A stretch of 64,000 bases of DNA. Source: JAAZNO01 sp964508025 (lineage in GTDB: Bacteria; Chloroflexota; Anaerolineae; B4-G1; SLSP01). A program made the position numbers and the translations under genes. Location of the stretch: contig CAZDSF010000003.1 in assembly GCA_964508025.1 (NCBI GenBank), positions 1 to 64,000 of the forward strand, written 5' to 3'. A model generated the notes under the pieces. That model had not been told where the DNA came from, made no database searches, and saw nothing but the letters and a program-made list of their open reading frames with translations. The stretch's first letter is position 1; each line of letters begins with the position of its first letter. Shown piece by piece: positions 16,274-24,262 of the stretch.

Positions 16274-18343
16274 CTATTGTTCGGCTTCGCGCTCGCGCTT
16301 AGCCTGCTCGATGACTTCCTGCGCCAGGTGCGTGGGGACGATGTCGTAGTGCGAATACTCCATCGCAAAGGTGCCGCGTCCCTGGGTGATGGCGCGCAAG
16401 TTGATCGCGTATTGCTGCATCTCTGCAAGCGGCGCCAACGCGGTGACGATGGCTTTGCGACCCTTCTGGCCCATGCCCTGCACGCGCGCCCGGCGGGTGT
16501 TCAGGTCCGACATCACGTCGCCGGTAAACTCCTCCGGCACGGTGATGGTGAACATGTACATCGGCTCCAACAACACGGGCTTGGCCTGCTGGAAGGCTTG
16601 CTTGAAGCCCTCGCGGCCCGCAACCTGGAAGGCAATGTCTTTTGAGTCCACCGGGTGTTCCTTGCCATCGTACACGGCGACTCTGACATCTACGATGGGA
16701 TACCCCGCGATCACGCCTTGCTCCAACACCGATCTGATGCCTTTTTCGATAGAGGGCATAAACGACGAGGAGACGCGCCCTCCGACAACTTCCCAGACGT
16801 AATCGAAGCCGGCGTCGCGTTCGGTAGGCTCGACGCGCATGTGGACCTCGGCAAACTGCCCCGCGCCGCCGCTTTGTTTCTTGTGACGGTACTGGGCGCT
16901 GGCGGTGGTGGTGACGGTTTCTTTGAAGGGTACCTTGGGGGTGCGGAAGTCGAGATTCACGCTGAACCGGCCCTGCATCCGTCGAATGACGGTGTCAATG
17001 TGCGCGTCGCCCATGCCGGAGAGGATAATCTCGTGCGTGGTGGGTTCGGGGTGCCAGTGCAGGGTGCGATCTTCTTCGCACATGCGGGTGAGCGTGGTAC
17101 CCATCTTGGCGGTGTCGCCTTTGGTCTTGGGATAGACGGCTACGCTGTACAGCGGGTGTGGGAAATCCGGCGCTTCCAACGTGAGTTTACGCTCCTTGGC
17201 GCAGAGCGTATCGCCGGTGAGCGTTTCTCCCAACTTGGCGACTACAGCAATATCGCCCGCGTGGACGCGCTCCAGGTTGAGCTGTTCCTTACCGCGCATC
17301 GAGAAGAGCTGCGTAAGCCGCTCCTCGCTCAAAGCGCGCATGTTGTAGAGCGTTGCGCCAGATTCGACTACGCCGGTCATGACGCGGAAGTACGTCAGCT
17401 TACCCACGAAGGGGTCGGCGGTGGTCTTGAAGACCATGAGCGTGAGCGGCGAAGCATCGCTGACCGGGAAGCTTTCCTCGCCGGCGGGGCTTTGCGCTAC
17501 GACCGGGTTGCGGTCATCGGGGGCCGGCGCAAGATTCACCAGCAAGTCCAGTATATGCCCCGCACCTACCGTCGTGGCGCTGGAGACTGCCAACACCGGC
17601 ACCACGCTGCGCTTGACGATGGCGCTGCGCAAGCCCTGAATGATTTCATCGGGCGTGAGGGTTTCTTCCTCGAAATATTTCTCCAGCAGGGCGTCATCAC
17701 CCTCGGCAGCGGCTTCCATCAATTCAGTATAGTAGGCTTCGACCTGGTCTTTGAGTTCTGCGGGGATCGGCCCAGCCTCGCCTTTCGGCCCCATATAGGC
17801 TTTGCGCTCCAGCAGATCTATGACGCCCTGGAAAGCGCTCTGGGAGCCGATGGGCAGCAACACCGGGACGAAGCGCGCCTCGAAGGTCTCGCGCAGTGCG
17901 GCAAGCGCCTTCTCAAAACTGGCGTTTTCCCGATCCATTTTGTTAACCAGCACAGCGGTGGGGAGGGCGCGTTCCTCAGCCAACGTCCAGGTCAACTCCG
18001 TGCCGACCTCGACGCCCGCTGCTGCGTCCATGACGGTGATGGCGAGATCGGCAACGTGCAACGCGCTGATGACTTCGCCGATGAAGTCGCTGTAGCCGGG
18101 GGTATCCAGAATGTTGAGCTTGTAGCCATTCCACTCGATCGGCGCCAACCCGGTGTTGATGGAGATCTTGCGGCGAATTTCCTCTTCGTCGAAATCTGTC
18201 ACCGTGGAACCATCTTCGACGGAGCCGCGGCGGGTGGTAGCCTTGCTCAAGAACAACAACGTCTCGGTGAATGTGGTCTTACCGGAGCCGCCGTGGCCGA
18301 TCAGCGCAATATTGCGCACTTGCTGGGTCTTGTATTCCTTCAT
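16274..18343 (-). CDS. EF-G-like translation GTPase (second-type FusA)
   Basis: 689 residues with the five-domain EF-G architecture: G domain (G1 GHGGSGKT at 16-23, G3 DTPGYSDF, G4 NKMD), domain II, III, IV and V. The P-loop reads GHGG instead of the AHIDAGKT of canonical EF-G, which marks the EF-G-like paralogue group found with a normal FusA elsewhere in the genome. Members may act in ribosome recycling or elongation under stress; activity is not established for most. The start follows GGAGGATAG. The gene is monocistronic between a terminator and a 420-nt non-coding region. Confidence 0.88.
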   Translation of the reverse strand: MKEYKTQQVRNIALIGHGGSGKTTFTETLLFLSKATTRRGSVEDGSTVTDFDEEEIRRKISINTGLAPIEWNGYKLNILDTPGYSDFIGEVISALHVADLAITVMDAAAGVEVGTELTWTLAEERALPTAVLVNKMDRENASFEKALAALRETFEARFVPVLLPIGSQSAFQGVIDLLERKAYMGPKGEAGPIPAELKDQVEAYYTELMEAAAEGDDALLEKYFEEETLTPDEIIQGLRSAIVKRSVVPVLAVSSATTVGAGHILDLLVNLAPAPDDRNPVVAQSPAGEESFPVSDASPLTLMVFKTTADPFVGKLTYFRVMTGVVESGATLYNMRALSEERLTQLFSMRGKEQLNLERVHAGDIAVVAKLGETLTGDTLCAKERKLTLEAPDFPHPLYSVAVYPKTKGDTAKMGTTLTRMCEEDRTLHWHPEPTTHEIILSGMGDAHIDTVIRRMQGRFSVNLDFRTPKVPFKETVTTTASAQYRHKKQSGGAGQFAEVHMRVEPTERDAGFDYVWEVVGGRVSSSFMPSIEKGIRSVLEQGVIAGYPIVDVRVAVYDGKEHPVDSKDIAFQVAGREGFKQAFQQAKPVLLEPMYMFTITVPEEFTGDVMSDLNTRRARVQGMGQKGRKAIVTALAPLAEMQQYAINLRAITQGRGTFAMEYSHYDIVPTHLAQEVIEQAKREREAEQ

Positions 18344-18384
18344 TAAAAACTATCCTCCACACTGATTGCTAGTGACATACAAAG

Positions 18385-18413
18385 ACGGCCCGTAGGCCGT
18401 CCCGTAAATACGG
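18385..18413 (-). repeat. Two small hairpins upstream of the EF-G-like gene
   Basis: ACGGCC-CGTA-GGCCGT (18385-18400) is followed by CCGT-AAAT-ACGG (18402-18413). They lie 40-70 nt upstream of the EF-G-like start, in its likely 5' leader, and could also end transcripts from the hydrogenase operon. No clear U tract is seen. Confidence 0.4.
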
Positions 18414-18513
18414 TGGGTCGCCCAGCTATTCTATCTTAAAACAGTGGATTGTCAAAGCCGGGGTAACTGGTAACGGTTCAGATTTGCATCGTCGGGCGTC
18501 AATTCTGGGCTGA

Positions 18514-18682
18514 AGCCCCCTAAAAGAAGTGTGTTTCGCAGCCGCGGGACGCGGCAGCCTAACACACCAGCGAAATAAGCCGGGTGTGNNNNNNNNNNAG
18601 CCCCCACAAAGAGTTGTTTTGCGCTGCCGCGCTCCGCGGCAGCGATACACACTCTCTAAATCTGCGGCTTTAGCCGCTTTTT
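18514..18682. repeat. Tandem palindrome-rich repeat containing an assembly gap
   Basis: Two related units start with AGCCCCC at 18514 and 18599. Each continues with an A-rich stretch, a TGTTT..GC segment, a GC-rich hairpin (CCGCGGGACGCGG; GCTGCCGCG-CTC-CGCGGCAGC) and ACACAC. The ends carry GGGCT-GA-AGCCC and GCGGCT-TT-AGCCGC palindromes. No protein is supported here. The non-coding interval 18344-18764 holds nothing else I can recognise. Confidence 0.6.
18589..18598. other. Scaffold gap (10 N)
   Basis: Ten undetermined bases. The flanks are two related repeat units, so the true length is unknown and repeat copies may be missing. Nothing coding is broken by the gap. Confidence 0.99.
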
Positions 18683-18764
18683 GTCGTGGCAAACGGGATA
18701 ATGCTGAGCAGGTACAAGTGCAGGGCAGGGCTATCGCGTAGAGTCTGTTCTGTTCACAGAGAGC

Positions 18765-20078
18765 TCAGTGCGTGGCGCAGGCAATGCACGGGTCGAACGC
18801 GCGCACTACGCGTCCCACGGCCCGTTCCAGCTCCAGGTTCACCCGTTCGGGCGTGATGTAGCGATTCGCGGCGACCATCAGCGCGCGCTCGATGGCGAGG
18901 ATGTTGTGGACGGTGGGGATGATAAATTCGGCGTGGGCAATCAGTCCGTTTTCCACGCGGTAGTGATGGATCAGCGGCCCACGCGGCGCTTCGACCAGGC
19001 CGTACCCCTCGCCATCACGGGGTGTATAGGGCTGAGCCGTATCCTCGTAATCCAGCGGCCCTTCCAGCAATTCCAACGCCCGCTCGATGGCGTACACCAG
19101 TTCGATGCCGCGCGCCAGATCAAAGAGTAGGATGGCGTGCGCCGGCTGACCGAAAGTGTTGCGGAAACGCTGGAGGTATTCGTCGGCGAGCGGCGTCCCC
19201 ATCTCCGCCATCATGTTGATGCGCGCCAGGCTGTTGGCGCGGATAACGTGGCCGAGGAAACTGGTCTGTCCGGCGTAGCTGGTCTCCGTTTCGGTATAAG
19301 CCAGATATTCGCGGAATTCGTGCGGCTCGAAGTTGGTGCAGACGCTGCCATCGGGGTGCAGCACGTGCAGCTGGCTGCCGTAGAAGCTGGGGCAGAAGCC
19401 CGCAATGGCGGTGATATAGCTGGCGGGCGCGTCGTCACCCCAGGTGCCCAGGCGCTCGCTGAGGGCCAGGGAGCTCTCCCAATAGTAGTCGAAGAGTGCG
19501 CAGGCGATGGGCAACGCCGCTTGCAGCTCGGCGCGCATGGCGGCGGCGGCTTGCTCGGAGATGCCGCTGGTCACGCCGCCAATCACAGCTTTGACGGGAT
19601 GGATGAATTGCCCGCCTGCCAGCGCAATCAAATGCGTGCCGGCTTGCCGCACCTGCAACGCGCGGGTGGCGACGCCGGTGAGCGTGTCCACATCTCCGGC
19701 TTCATCGGGCAATTGGAAGATGCTGGCGACGCCCAGCCGGTCGGGCATGGTGAAAATGAAGAGCGAGGTCGCCTGGTTTTGCAGGAGTTGCCCCAGCATC
19801 AGCAGCTCGCGGATCTGCACCGCCAGCGGCGGCGGCGTGATGCCGTAGATGTCTTCGAGCGCCTTCACCGAGGCGACGTGATGCGCGGTGGAGCAGACGC
19901 CGCAGATGCGCGGCGTGATCACCGGCATTTGCTCGGCGGGCGCGCCCTGGACGAGATATTGAAAGCCGCGAAATTCCGTCGCCTGGAAATGGGCAGAAAC
20001 GACTTCGCCGCTTTGGACTTCGACCACAACGCGCGCGTGGCCTTCGATACGGCTTAAGGGAAAGGTTAGCGTAGTCAT
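18765..20078 (-). CDS. [NiFe] hydrogenase large subunit (group 3-like)
   Basis: 437 residues. The Ni ligands are in RICGVC (57-62) and the C-terminal DPCIACATH (429-437); LSRIEGHARV at the N terminus is also typical. Sequence style is closest to the cytosolic group 3 enzymes (MvhA and sulfhydrogenase alpha type). The protein stops exactly at the His where the maturation endopeptidase normally cleaves, so the C-terminal extension is absent and the protein should not need proteolytic processing. It follows the small subunit gene by one base. No NAD(P)-, F420- or Hdr-linked partner and no hyp genes are in the window, so the electron acceptor is unknown. Confidence 0.9.
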   Translation of the reverse strand: MTTLTFPLSRIEGHARVVVEVQSGEVVSAHFQATEFRGFQYLVQGAPAEQMPVITPRICGVCSTAHHVASVKALEDIYGITPPPLAVQIRELLMLGQLLQNQATSLFIFTMPDRLGVASIFQLPDEAGDVDTLTGVATRALQVRQAGTHLIALAGGQFIHPVKAVIGGVTSGISEQAAAAMRAELQAALPIACALFDYYWESSLALSERLGTWGDDAPASYITAIAGFCPSFYGSQLHVLHPDGSVCTNFEPHEFREYLAYTETETSYAGQTSFLGHVIRANSLARINMMAEMGTPLADEYLQRFRNTFGQPAHAILLFDLARGIELVYAIERALELLEGPLDYEDTAQPYTPRDGEGYGLVEAPRGPLIHHYRVENGLIAHAEFIIPTVHNILAIERALMVAANRYITPERVNLELERAVGRVVRAFDPCIACATH

Positions 20079-20079
20079 C

Positions 20080-20928
20080 TCATAGCACCTTCTCTTTGGG
20101 GCGTGGGCGGGCGCCCGCGCCGGCGTAATCTGAGAACTGGAACAGGAACAGCGCCATCTGCGGGCTGCGCAGTCCTGCGGCGACTTCCTCCGGCGGAATG
20201 TCGGTCATCGAAGCGAACACGCGCTCGATGCTGGTGAACCAGGCGGCGGATTCTTTCTCGATAAAGACATCTGAAGGCCCTCGGCAGCCGACGCAGGGAT
20301 GTCCGGCGCGGGTGCAGGGCGCGCCGCAGCCGCCCCGCGTCGAAGAGCCGATACAGAGATAGCCCTGATTGATAAGGCAGAGTTCCTCTTCTACCTGGCC
20401 CTGCTGAAAGCCGAGCAGCTGTTGGGGGCGCATATCCTTGAGCTTGCGCCGTCCGCAGTCCTGGCAGACGGTTTTCGCCGGCTTGAAATTGGGATCCTGC
20501 TCCAGCAGCGCCATGAAGAGCTGTGGGGTGGGGGGGCAGCCAGGCAGGTAGCGATCTACTTTCACAAAAGCGTCAATTGGATGGGATTTGGGCAACATGT
20601 GCGGCACGTGATGGCGTTCGGCATGGGCGAGAAAGATCTGCCGCACCTCGTCGCGGTCGCCTAGATGCGCCACGCCGCCGGAGATGGCGCAGGTGCCCAC
20701 GGCGACCACTTCTTGGGCGCGGGGCGCAGCGCGGCGCAGGTTGTGGAGGTCCTCATCGGAGCGGACGCCGCCGCTGACGAGGAGCAGATCCACGGGCGGC
20801 ACATCATAGGCCGAGACGACCAGCGGCATGTAGACCAGCTGGAATTCCTGGATCCAGGCATCCGCGTTGAGGAGCGAGACCTCACAGCCAGCGCAGCCGG
20901 AGAGTTGTAGCACGGCGAATTGCTTCAT
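20080..20928 (-). CDS. [NiFe] hydrogenase small subunit (group 3-like)
   Basis: 282 residues. Proximal [4Fe-4S] ligands are in GCAGCE near 11-16, GTCAISGG near 98 and LPGCPPTP near 150. Extra Cys in CQDC, CLINQGYLC, GGCGAPC and CVGC point to two more clusters. There is no Tat signal, so the enzyme is cytoplasmic. The MvhG/HydD-like small subunit passes electrons from the NiFe site to a partner that is not encoded nearby. ATG 20928 is set by a perfect AGGAGG 7 nt upstream; the open frame continues far upstream without conservation. Confidence 0.9.
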   Translation of the reverse strand: MKQFAVLQLSGCAGCEVSLLNADAWIQEFQLVYMPLVVSAYDVPPVDLLLVSGGVRSDEDLHNLRRAAPRAQEVVAVGTCAISGGVAHLGDRDEVRQIFLAHAERHHVPHMLPKSHPIDAFVKVDRYLPGCPPTPQLFMALLEQDPNFKPAKTVCQDCGRRKLKDMRPQQLLGFQQGQVEEELCLINQGYLCIGSSTRGGCGAPCTRAGHPCVGCRGPSDVFIEKESAAWFTSIERVFASMTDIPPEEVAAGLRSPQMALFLFQFSDYAGAGARPRPKEKVL

Positions 20929-20986
20929 GTGTTGCCTCCTGAGTGAGGGAACGGTAACAGGTAATGCGCGCCGGGTAGCGGTTGAC

Positions 20987-21898
20987 TCACAACCTGGCCC
21001 GCATGGCATCTCGAATGGCGCGATAGCCGATGACATGGATGCCGTGCGTTTGCAGGTAGCGCCGCACCGCGTCATCGCAGAATACCTCGTAATCAGCGAC
21101 ACGGGCGCGCCAATCCGGCGCAATGGCGCGCAATTCGGGCGTGTCCTTGGAAGGGTGCAGGATGAAGTAGCTGACGCCGGTAGGCAGCGCCTCTAGCTGG
21201 CGCAACGTCCGCTCCAGGCGTTCCTCCGGTTGGCCCAGATCCACGCTGAGCAGCGTATCCAGCAACGGCAACCCATGCGCTTCGAGGATGCGAAGTTGCG
21301 CCGCGAAATAGGCCGCCATTTCTGCCGGGAATCCCATGGCGCGGATGCGCGCTTCTTCCAGGCGCGGCAACATGGCGGGGACGCGATAGCGCTGCGCGAT
21401 TTCGAGATATACGGGCAGCAGCGCGGGATGGAAGACGGTCCCCATGTGCGTGTCAATGTGGGTGATGTCAATGCCAGCGGCGAGGGCGCGGCTCACCTGC
21501 GCGTCGAGTTCGGCCCGCACGGCGTCGGCGTAACCGGGGGCGGCCGCTGCCTCGAATACATCTCCCGTGCGGCGGGGCAAGTAGCCCTCTGCATCGAGCA
21601 GCCCTGAAGCCGGATCGCGGGTGGAAAGCGGCCCCCAGCGGTAGCCGTCCCATTCGCAGGTGAGGGTGAGGTGGACGCCCATATCTATCTGCGCGGCGTG
21701 TTCCCGGCAGAATGCCGCGGTCGCCGGGAACCAGGAGCACGGCGCCATCGTGGCGGCGGAGGAGATGATGCCGATCTCCAGCAGCTCGGCGTAAGCCGCC
21801 AGCGACGCCTGGCACATACCGATGTCATCGGTGTGGATGATGACCACGCGGTCGGTATCTGCAAATCCCAACTGTTTGAGCAATGGATTTGGTTGCAT
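20987..21898 (-). CDS. ChbG/YdjC family carbohydrate deacetylase
   Basis: 303 residues of the YdjC/ChbG fold. HTDDIGMCQA near 22-31 gives the metal Asp, MGVHLTLT gives a His, and HIDTHMG a second His set. Family members remove acetyl groups from chitooligosaccharides or other acetylated sugars. AAGGAG precedes the ATG. It begins a minus-strand run with the flavin reductase and the transporter upstream of it, each separated by a word-repeat leader, so co-transcription is not certain. Confidence 0.82.
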   Translation of the reverse strand: MQPNPLLKQLGFADTDRVVIIHTDDIGMCQASLAAYAELLEIGIISSAATMAPCSWFPATAAFCREHAAQIDMGVHLTLTCEWDGYRWGPLSTRDPASGLLDAEGYLPRRTGDVFEAAAAPGYADAVRAELDAQVSRALAAGIDITHIDTHMGTVFHPALLPVYLEIAQRYRVPAMLPRLEEARIRAMGFPAEMAAYFAAQLRILEAHGLPLLDTLLSVDLGQPEERLERTLRQLEALPTGVSYFILHPSKDTPELRAIAPDWRARVADYEVFCDDAVRRYLQTHGIHVIGYRAIRDAMRARL

Positions 21899-21910
21899 GG
21901 AATCTCCTTG

Positions 21911-21977
21911 TGAAAGGATGAAGGCGGGAGGATGAAGAAAATCTCCGCTCCTCCGTTCCTCTGTGTTGGTTTATTTC
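21911..21977 (-). repeat. Iterated-word leader of the ChbG-like gene
   Basis: Read in gene orientation: purine-rich GGAACGGAGGAGCGGAG, then TTTTCTTCATC, then TTCATCCT words repeated and an AAGGAG. It resembles the leader at 22576-22634 and the one before threonine aldolase (39022-39086). It lies between the flavin reductase stop and the ChbG start. Confidence 0.6.
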
Positions 21978-21995
21978 ATTGCCAGGCCCCGGGCA

Positions 21996-22559
21996 TTACT
22001 CCGCGAGCCGGCGACCGAGTTCGAAGGCCCGCTCCATGAGCACGGTGTTGGCTGCGATTTCTCCGGCGGCGCTGGCCGAGCCATAGATCGTGTCTACGAT
22101 TTCGGCTTTCAGGTAGGCGGCTGCATCCTGAAAAGCGCGCAGCGCGTTCACGGCGCCGGAGCTGAAGGGGTCGGCATCGGCGTAGGTGAGGATGATGCCC
22201 AGGCGCTTGCCGGCAAGGTCATGTCCTTCAGGCCCGCCCAGGGCGTAACAACGGTCGAGGTAGAGCTTGGTCTGCGCCGACATTGTGAACCAATAGATGG
22301 GGCTGGCGATCACCAGGGCGTCGGCGCGGCGCGTCAGCGGATACAGGATGTGCATGTCGTCTTGCAGGATGCAGTCGGCAGCGGATTCACCCTGGCAGGC
22401 GTCGCAGGCGGAGCACGGGCCGATGCGCATATCGTGCAGGAAGGCGACATCCACGTGCGCGCCGGCAGCTTCGGCGCCGGCGATCACCTGCTGCGCGAGT
22501 GTGGCGCTATTTCCTCTACGGCGTGGGCTTCCCAGAATGACGAGAATATTTTTGGGCAT
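21996..22559 (-). CDS. NADPH-dependent FMN reductase / flavodoxin-like protein
   Basis: 187 residues with the flavodoxin-like fold. GSPRRRGNS at 10-18 is the FMN phosphate loop, and SPIYWFTMSAQTKLYLDR is the conserved flavin-contact segment. CSACDACQ near 49-56 with a further Cys at about 63 resembles the Cys motif of iron-sulfur flavoproteins, but spacing is not the compact ISF motif. Likely role is flavin reduction or quinone/metal reduction in the cytoplasm. AGAGGAG lies upstream of the ATG. Confidence 0.82.
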   Translation of the reverse strand: MPKNILVILGSPRRRGNSATLAQQVIAGAEAAGAHVDVAFLHDMRIGPCSACDACQGESAADCILQDDMHILYPLTRRADALVIASPIYWFTMSAQTKLYLDRCYALGGPEGHDLAGKRLGIILTYADADPFSSGAVNALRAFQDAAAYLKAEIVDTIYGSASAAGEIAANTVLMERAFELGRRLAE

Positions 22560-22575
22560 GTGTCGTATCTCCTCT

Positions 22576-22634
22576 ATAAAGGATGAAAGTGAAAGGATGA
22601 AGATTCTCTGTGCTTCGGCGCTGTGCGTTGAAGT
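22576..22634 (-). repeat. Iterated-word leader of the flavin reductase gene
   Basis: In gene orientation: CACAGCGCCGAAGCACAGAG, then CTTCATCCTTTCAC and TTTCATCCTTTA, then AGAGGAG. Same order of modules as the copy at 21911-21977 (purine-rich segment, TTCATC words, Shine-Dalgarno). Confidence 0.6.
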
Positions 22635-24050
22635 TTATTGACTATCTCGCAGCCGGGCGCGCTTTTGGGCGTGCAGGGCCAACATCTCCTGTTTGACGTG
22701 TTCCAGATAAGCGCCGCGCAAGGGAAAGGCGGTGAGAATCAGCGCGCCGAGTAACATGGCGACGCCGGGAATGAGTCCCACCAGGGCTTTGATGCCAAAA
22801 ATCGCGCTGGACGGCTGGTTCAGGAAAATCTGTCCTTGATTGGCGTCGCGGGTGACGAACTGGGTCGTTTCTAATACAAAGGGGATCAAAGTCAGCGCCA
22901 CGGATTGCGCCGGTTTGGTCAGCAGCGCGTTGACGCCGAAGAAGGCCCCCTCGCGCCGCACGCCGCTGCGGAGCTCATCTTCATCCGCCACCTGCGCGAA
23001 GAGCACGTTGGTGAGGGTCTGTGGGCCGGCGAGGCCAAATCCGGCGAGCATCAGGCACACCGGGATGAGTGGCGTGGGTACGATGACGATCAGGCTCAGG
23101 GCCACGCCGGCGATGAGCAGCAATACTTGTTGGGCGCCTACCACGCCGAAACGCTGCCGAATGAGGGTCGTGATGGGCACGCCGATAATCAATGGCACAA
23201 ACACGCTGAGAATCAGCAGGATCGCGCTTGTCTGTAACACATAGTCCGCCAGGTAGAAGAGCATCCCCAGAATGAGGGATTGCATCAAAATGGACATGAA
23301 GTTCTGGGCCACGAGCACCAGGAACGATTTGCTGGTGAAGGTGTACTTGAGCGCCGGCCCTAACTTGAGGGGTTGATCCACGAGATGGAACTCTGGGCGC
23401 TCCTTGACTTTGAGGGTGGTGAGAATGATGCATCCCGCGCCGATGATGCCAATGGCGACCATACTGAGTTGCAGGGGCAAGAAGGAGAGCGTCGCGTCGG
23501 CTTTGGGCCGGAAGAAATCGGGAATCAGGAACCCCAGGATCATGCCCAGCAGCCCGAAAAGCGCGGAGGAGATTTGCAAGCTGTTGCGCTCGGCGTCGGA
23601 CTCGGTGATTTCTGGCAGGAGCGCGGAGTAGACCAGGCCGATGATTGTGTAGGCGGTGTCGTAGAGCAGCATCGAAACCAGCATCCAGATGAAGAGGATG
23701 TTGTCTTTGGCGCCCTGCGGCGCGAACCAGACCAGGATGAAGGTAAACGCCAGGAAGGGTGCGGTGAAGCGCATGTAGGGGATGCGGCGTCCGTGGCGGG
23801 AGCGGGTGCTATCGGTGATGTAGCCGAAGAGCGGGTCGTTGATGGCGTTCCAGATGGCGTAGATGAGCGAAGCGGTGGCAATCCAACGCGCGGTCAGCCC
23901 CAGGTAATCCTGGTAGAAGATGGGGAGCAGTGCGCCGTAGGTGCCGGAAATGATCGAAGTGCCCAACGCAGCAATGCCCCAAAGTAGCTTGTATGAGAAA
24001 CTCAGACGGGGTTCTGTGGCGACCGGTTGCTTCTTCGTGCTGGTGTGCAT
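22635..24050 (-). CDS. GPH-family (glycoside-pentoside-hexuronide) sugar symporter
   Basis: 471 residues with about 12 hydrophobic helices. WNAINDPLFGYITD and RSRHGRRIPYM between helices 2 and 3 are the GPH/MelB signature. It should import a sugar or glycoside with H+ or Na+; substrate unknown. The ATG at 24050 has GGAGG upstream. A good promoter is at 24144-24172 on the minus strand, divergent from the Gfo/Idh/MocA gene, which suggests that both serve sugar metabolism. Confidence 0.85.
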   Translation of the reverse strand: MHTSTKKQPVATEPRLSFSYKLLWGIAALGTSIISGTYGALLPIFYQDYLGLTARWIATASLIYAIWNAINDPLFGYITDSTRSRHGRRIPYMRFTAPFLAFTFILVWFAPQGAKDNILFIWMLVSMLLYDTAYTIIGLVYSALLPEITESDAERNSLQISSALFGLLGMILGFLIPDFFRPKADATLSFLPLQLSMVAIGIIGAGCIILTTLKVKERPEFHLVDQPLKLGPALKYTFTSKSFLVLVAQNFMSILMQSLILGMLFYLADYVLQTSAILLILSVFVPLIIGVPITTLIRQRFGVVGAQQVLLLIAGVALSLIVIVPTPLIPVCLMLAGFGLAGPQTLTNVLFAQVADEDELRSGVRREGAFFGVNALLTKPAQSVALTLIPFVLETTQFVTRDANQGQIFLNQPSSAIFGIKALVGLIPGVAMLLGALILTAFPLRGAYLEHVKQEMLALHAQKRARLRDSQ

Positions 24051-24143
24051 GGCAGCCTCCTGATGCAATAGTAACAGGTGAGCCGTGTGTAGTTTGCATG
24101 AGGTTAACTGGATGCTACGCCCGGCCCTTTATAAACTGTTTCT

Positions 24144-24172
24144 ATGATACACCGCGAATCTGAAAATGCCAA
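24144..24172 (-). promoter_or_regulatory. Promoter of the sugar symporter gene
   Basis: Minus strand: TTGGCA (24172-24167), 17-bp spacer, TATCAT (24149-24144). The predicted leader is about 85 nt. Confidence 0.6.
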
Positions 24173-24182
24173 ATAGGGCCGG

Positions 24183-24211
24183 TTGCTCACGCTGCATCCC
24201 TGGTCTATAAT
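24183..24211 (+). promoter_or_regulatory. Promoter of the Gfo/Idh/MocA gene
   Basis: TTGCTC (24183-24188), 17-bp spacer, TATAAT (24206-24211). The -35 boxes of the two divergent promoters are about 10 bp apart, so one regulator could affect both. Confidence 0.65.
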
Positions 24212-24262
24212 CAGCGGTGTGCCTGGTCTTCCAGGGTAATTTTACAGTATTTGAGGTGGCTC

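Noticed and set aside
16655..18346. Long open frame antisense to the EF-G-like gene (about 560 codons)
   Set aside because: It mirrors a strongly conserved gene, has no Shine-Dalgarno or recognisable domain, and is explained by GC-rich codon use in the real frame.
18426..18692. Open frames running through the N gap
   Set aside because: Undetermined bases hide stops, and the surrounding sequence is palindromic repeat without coding features.
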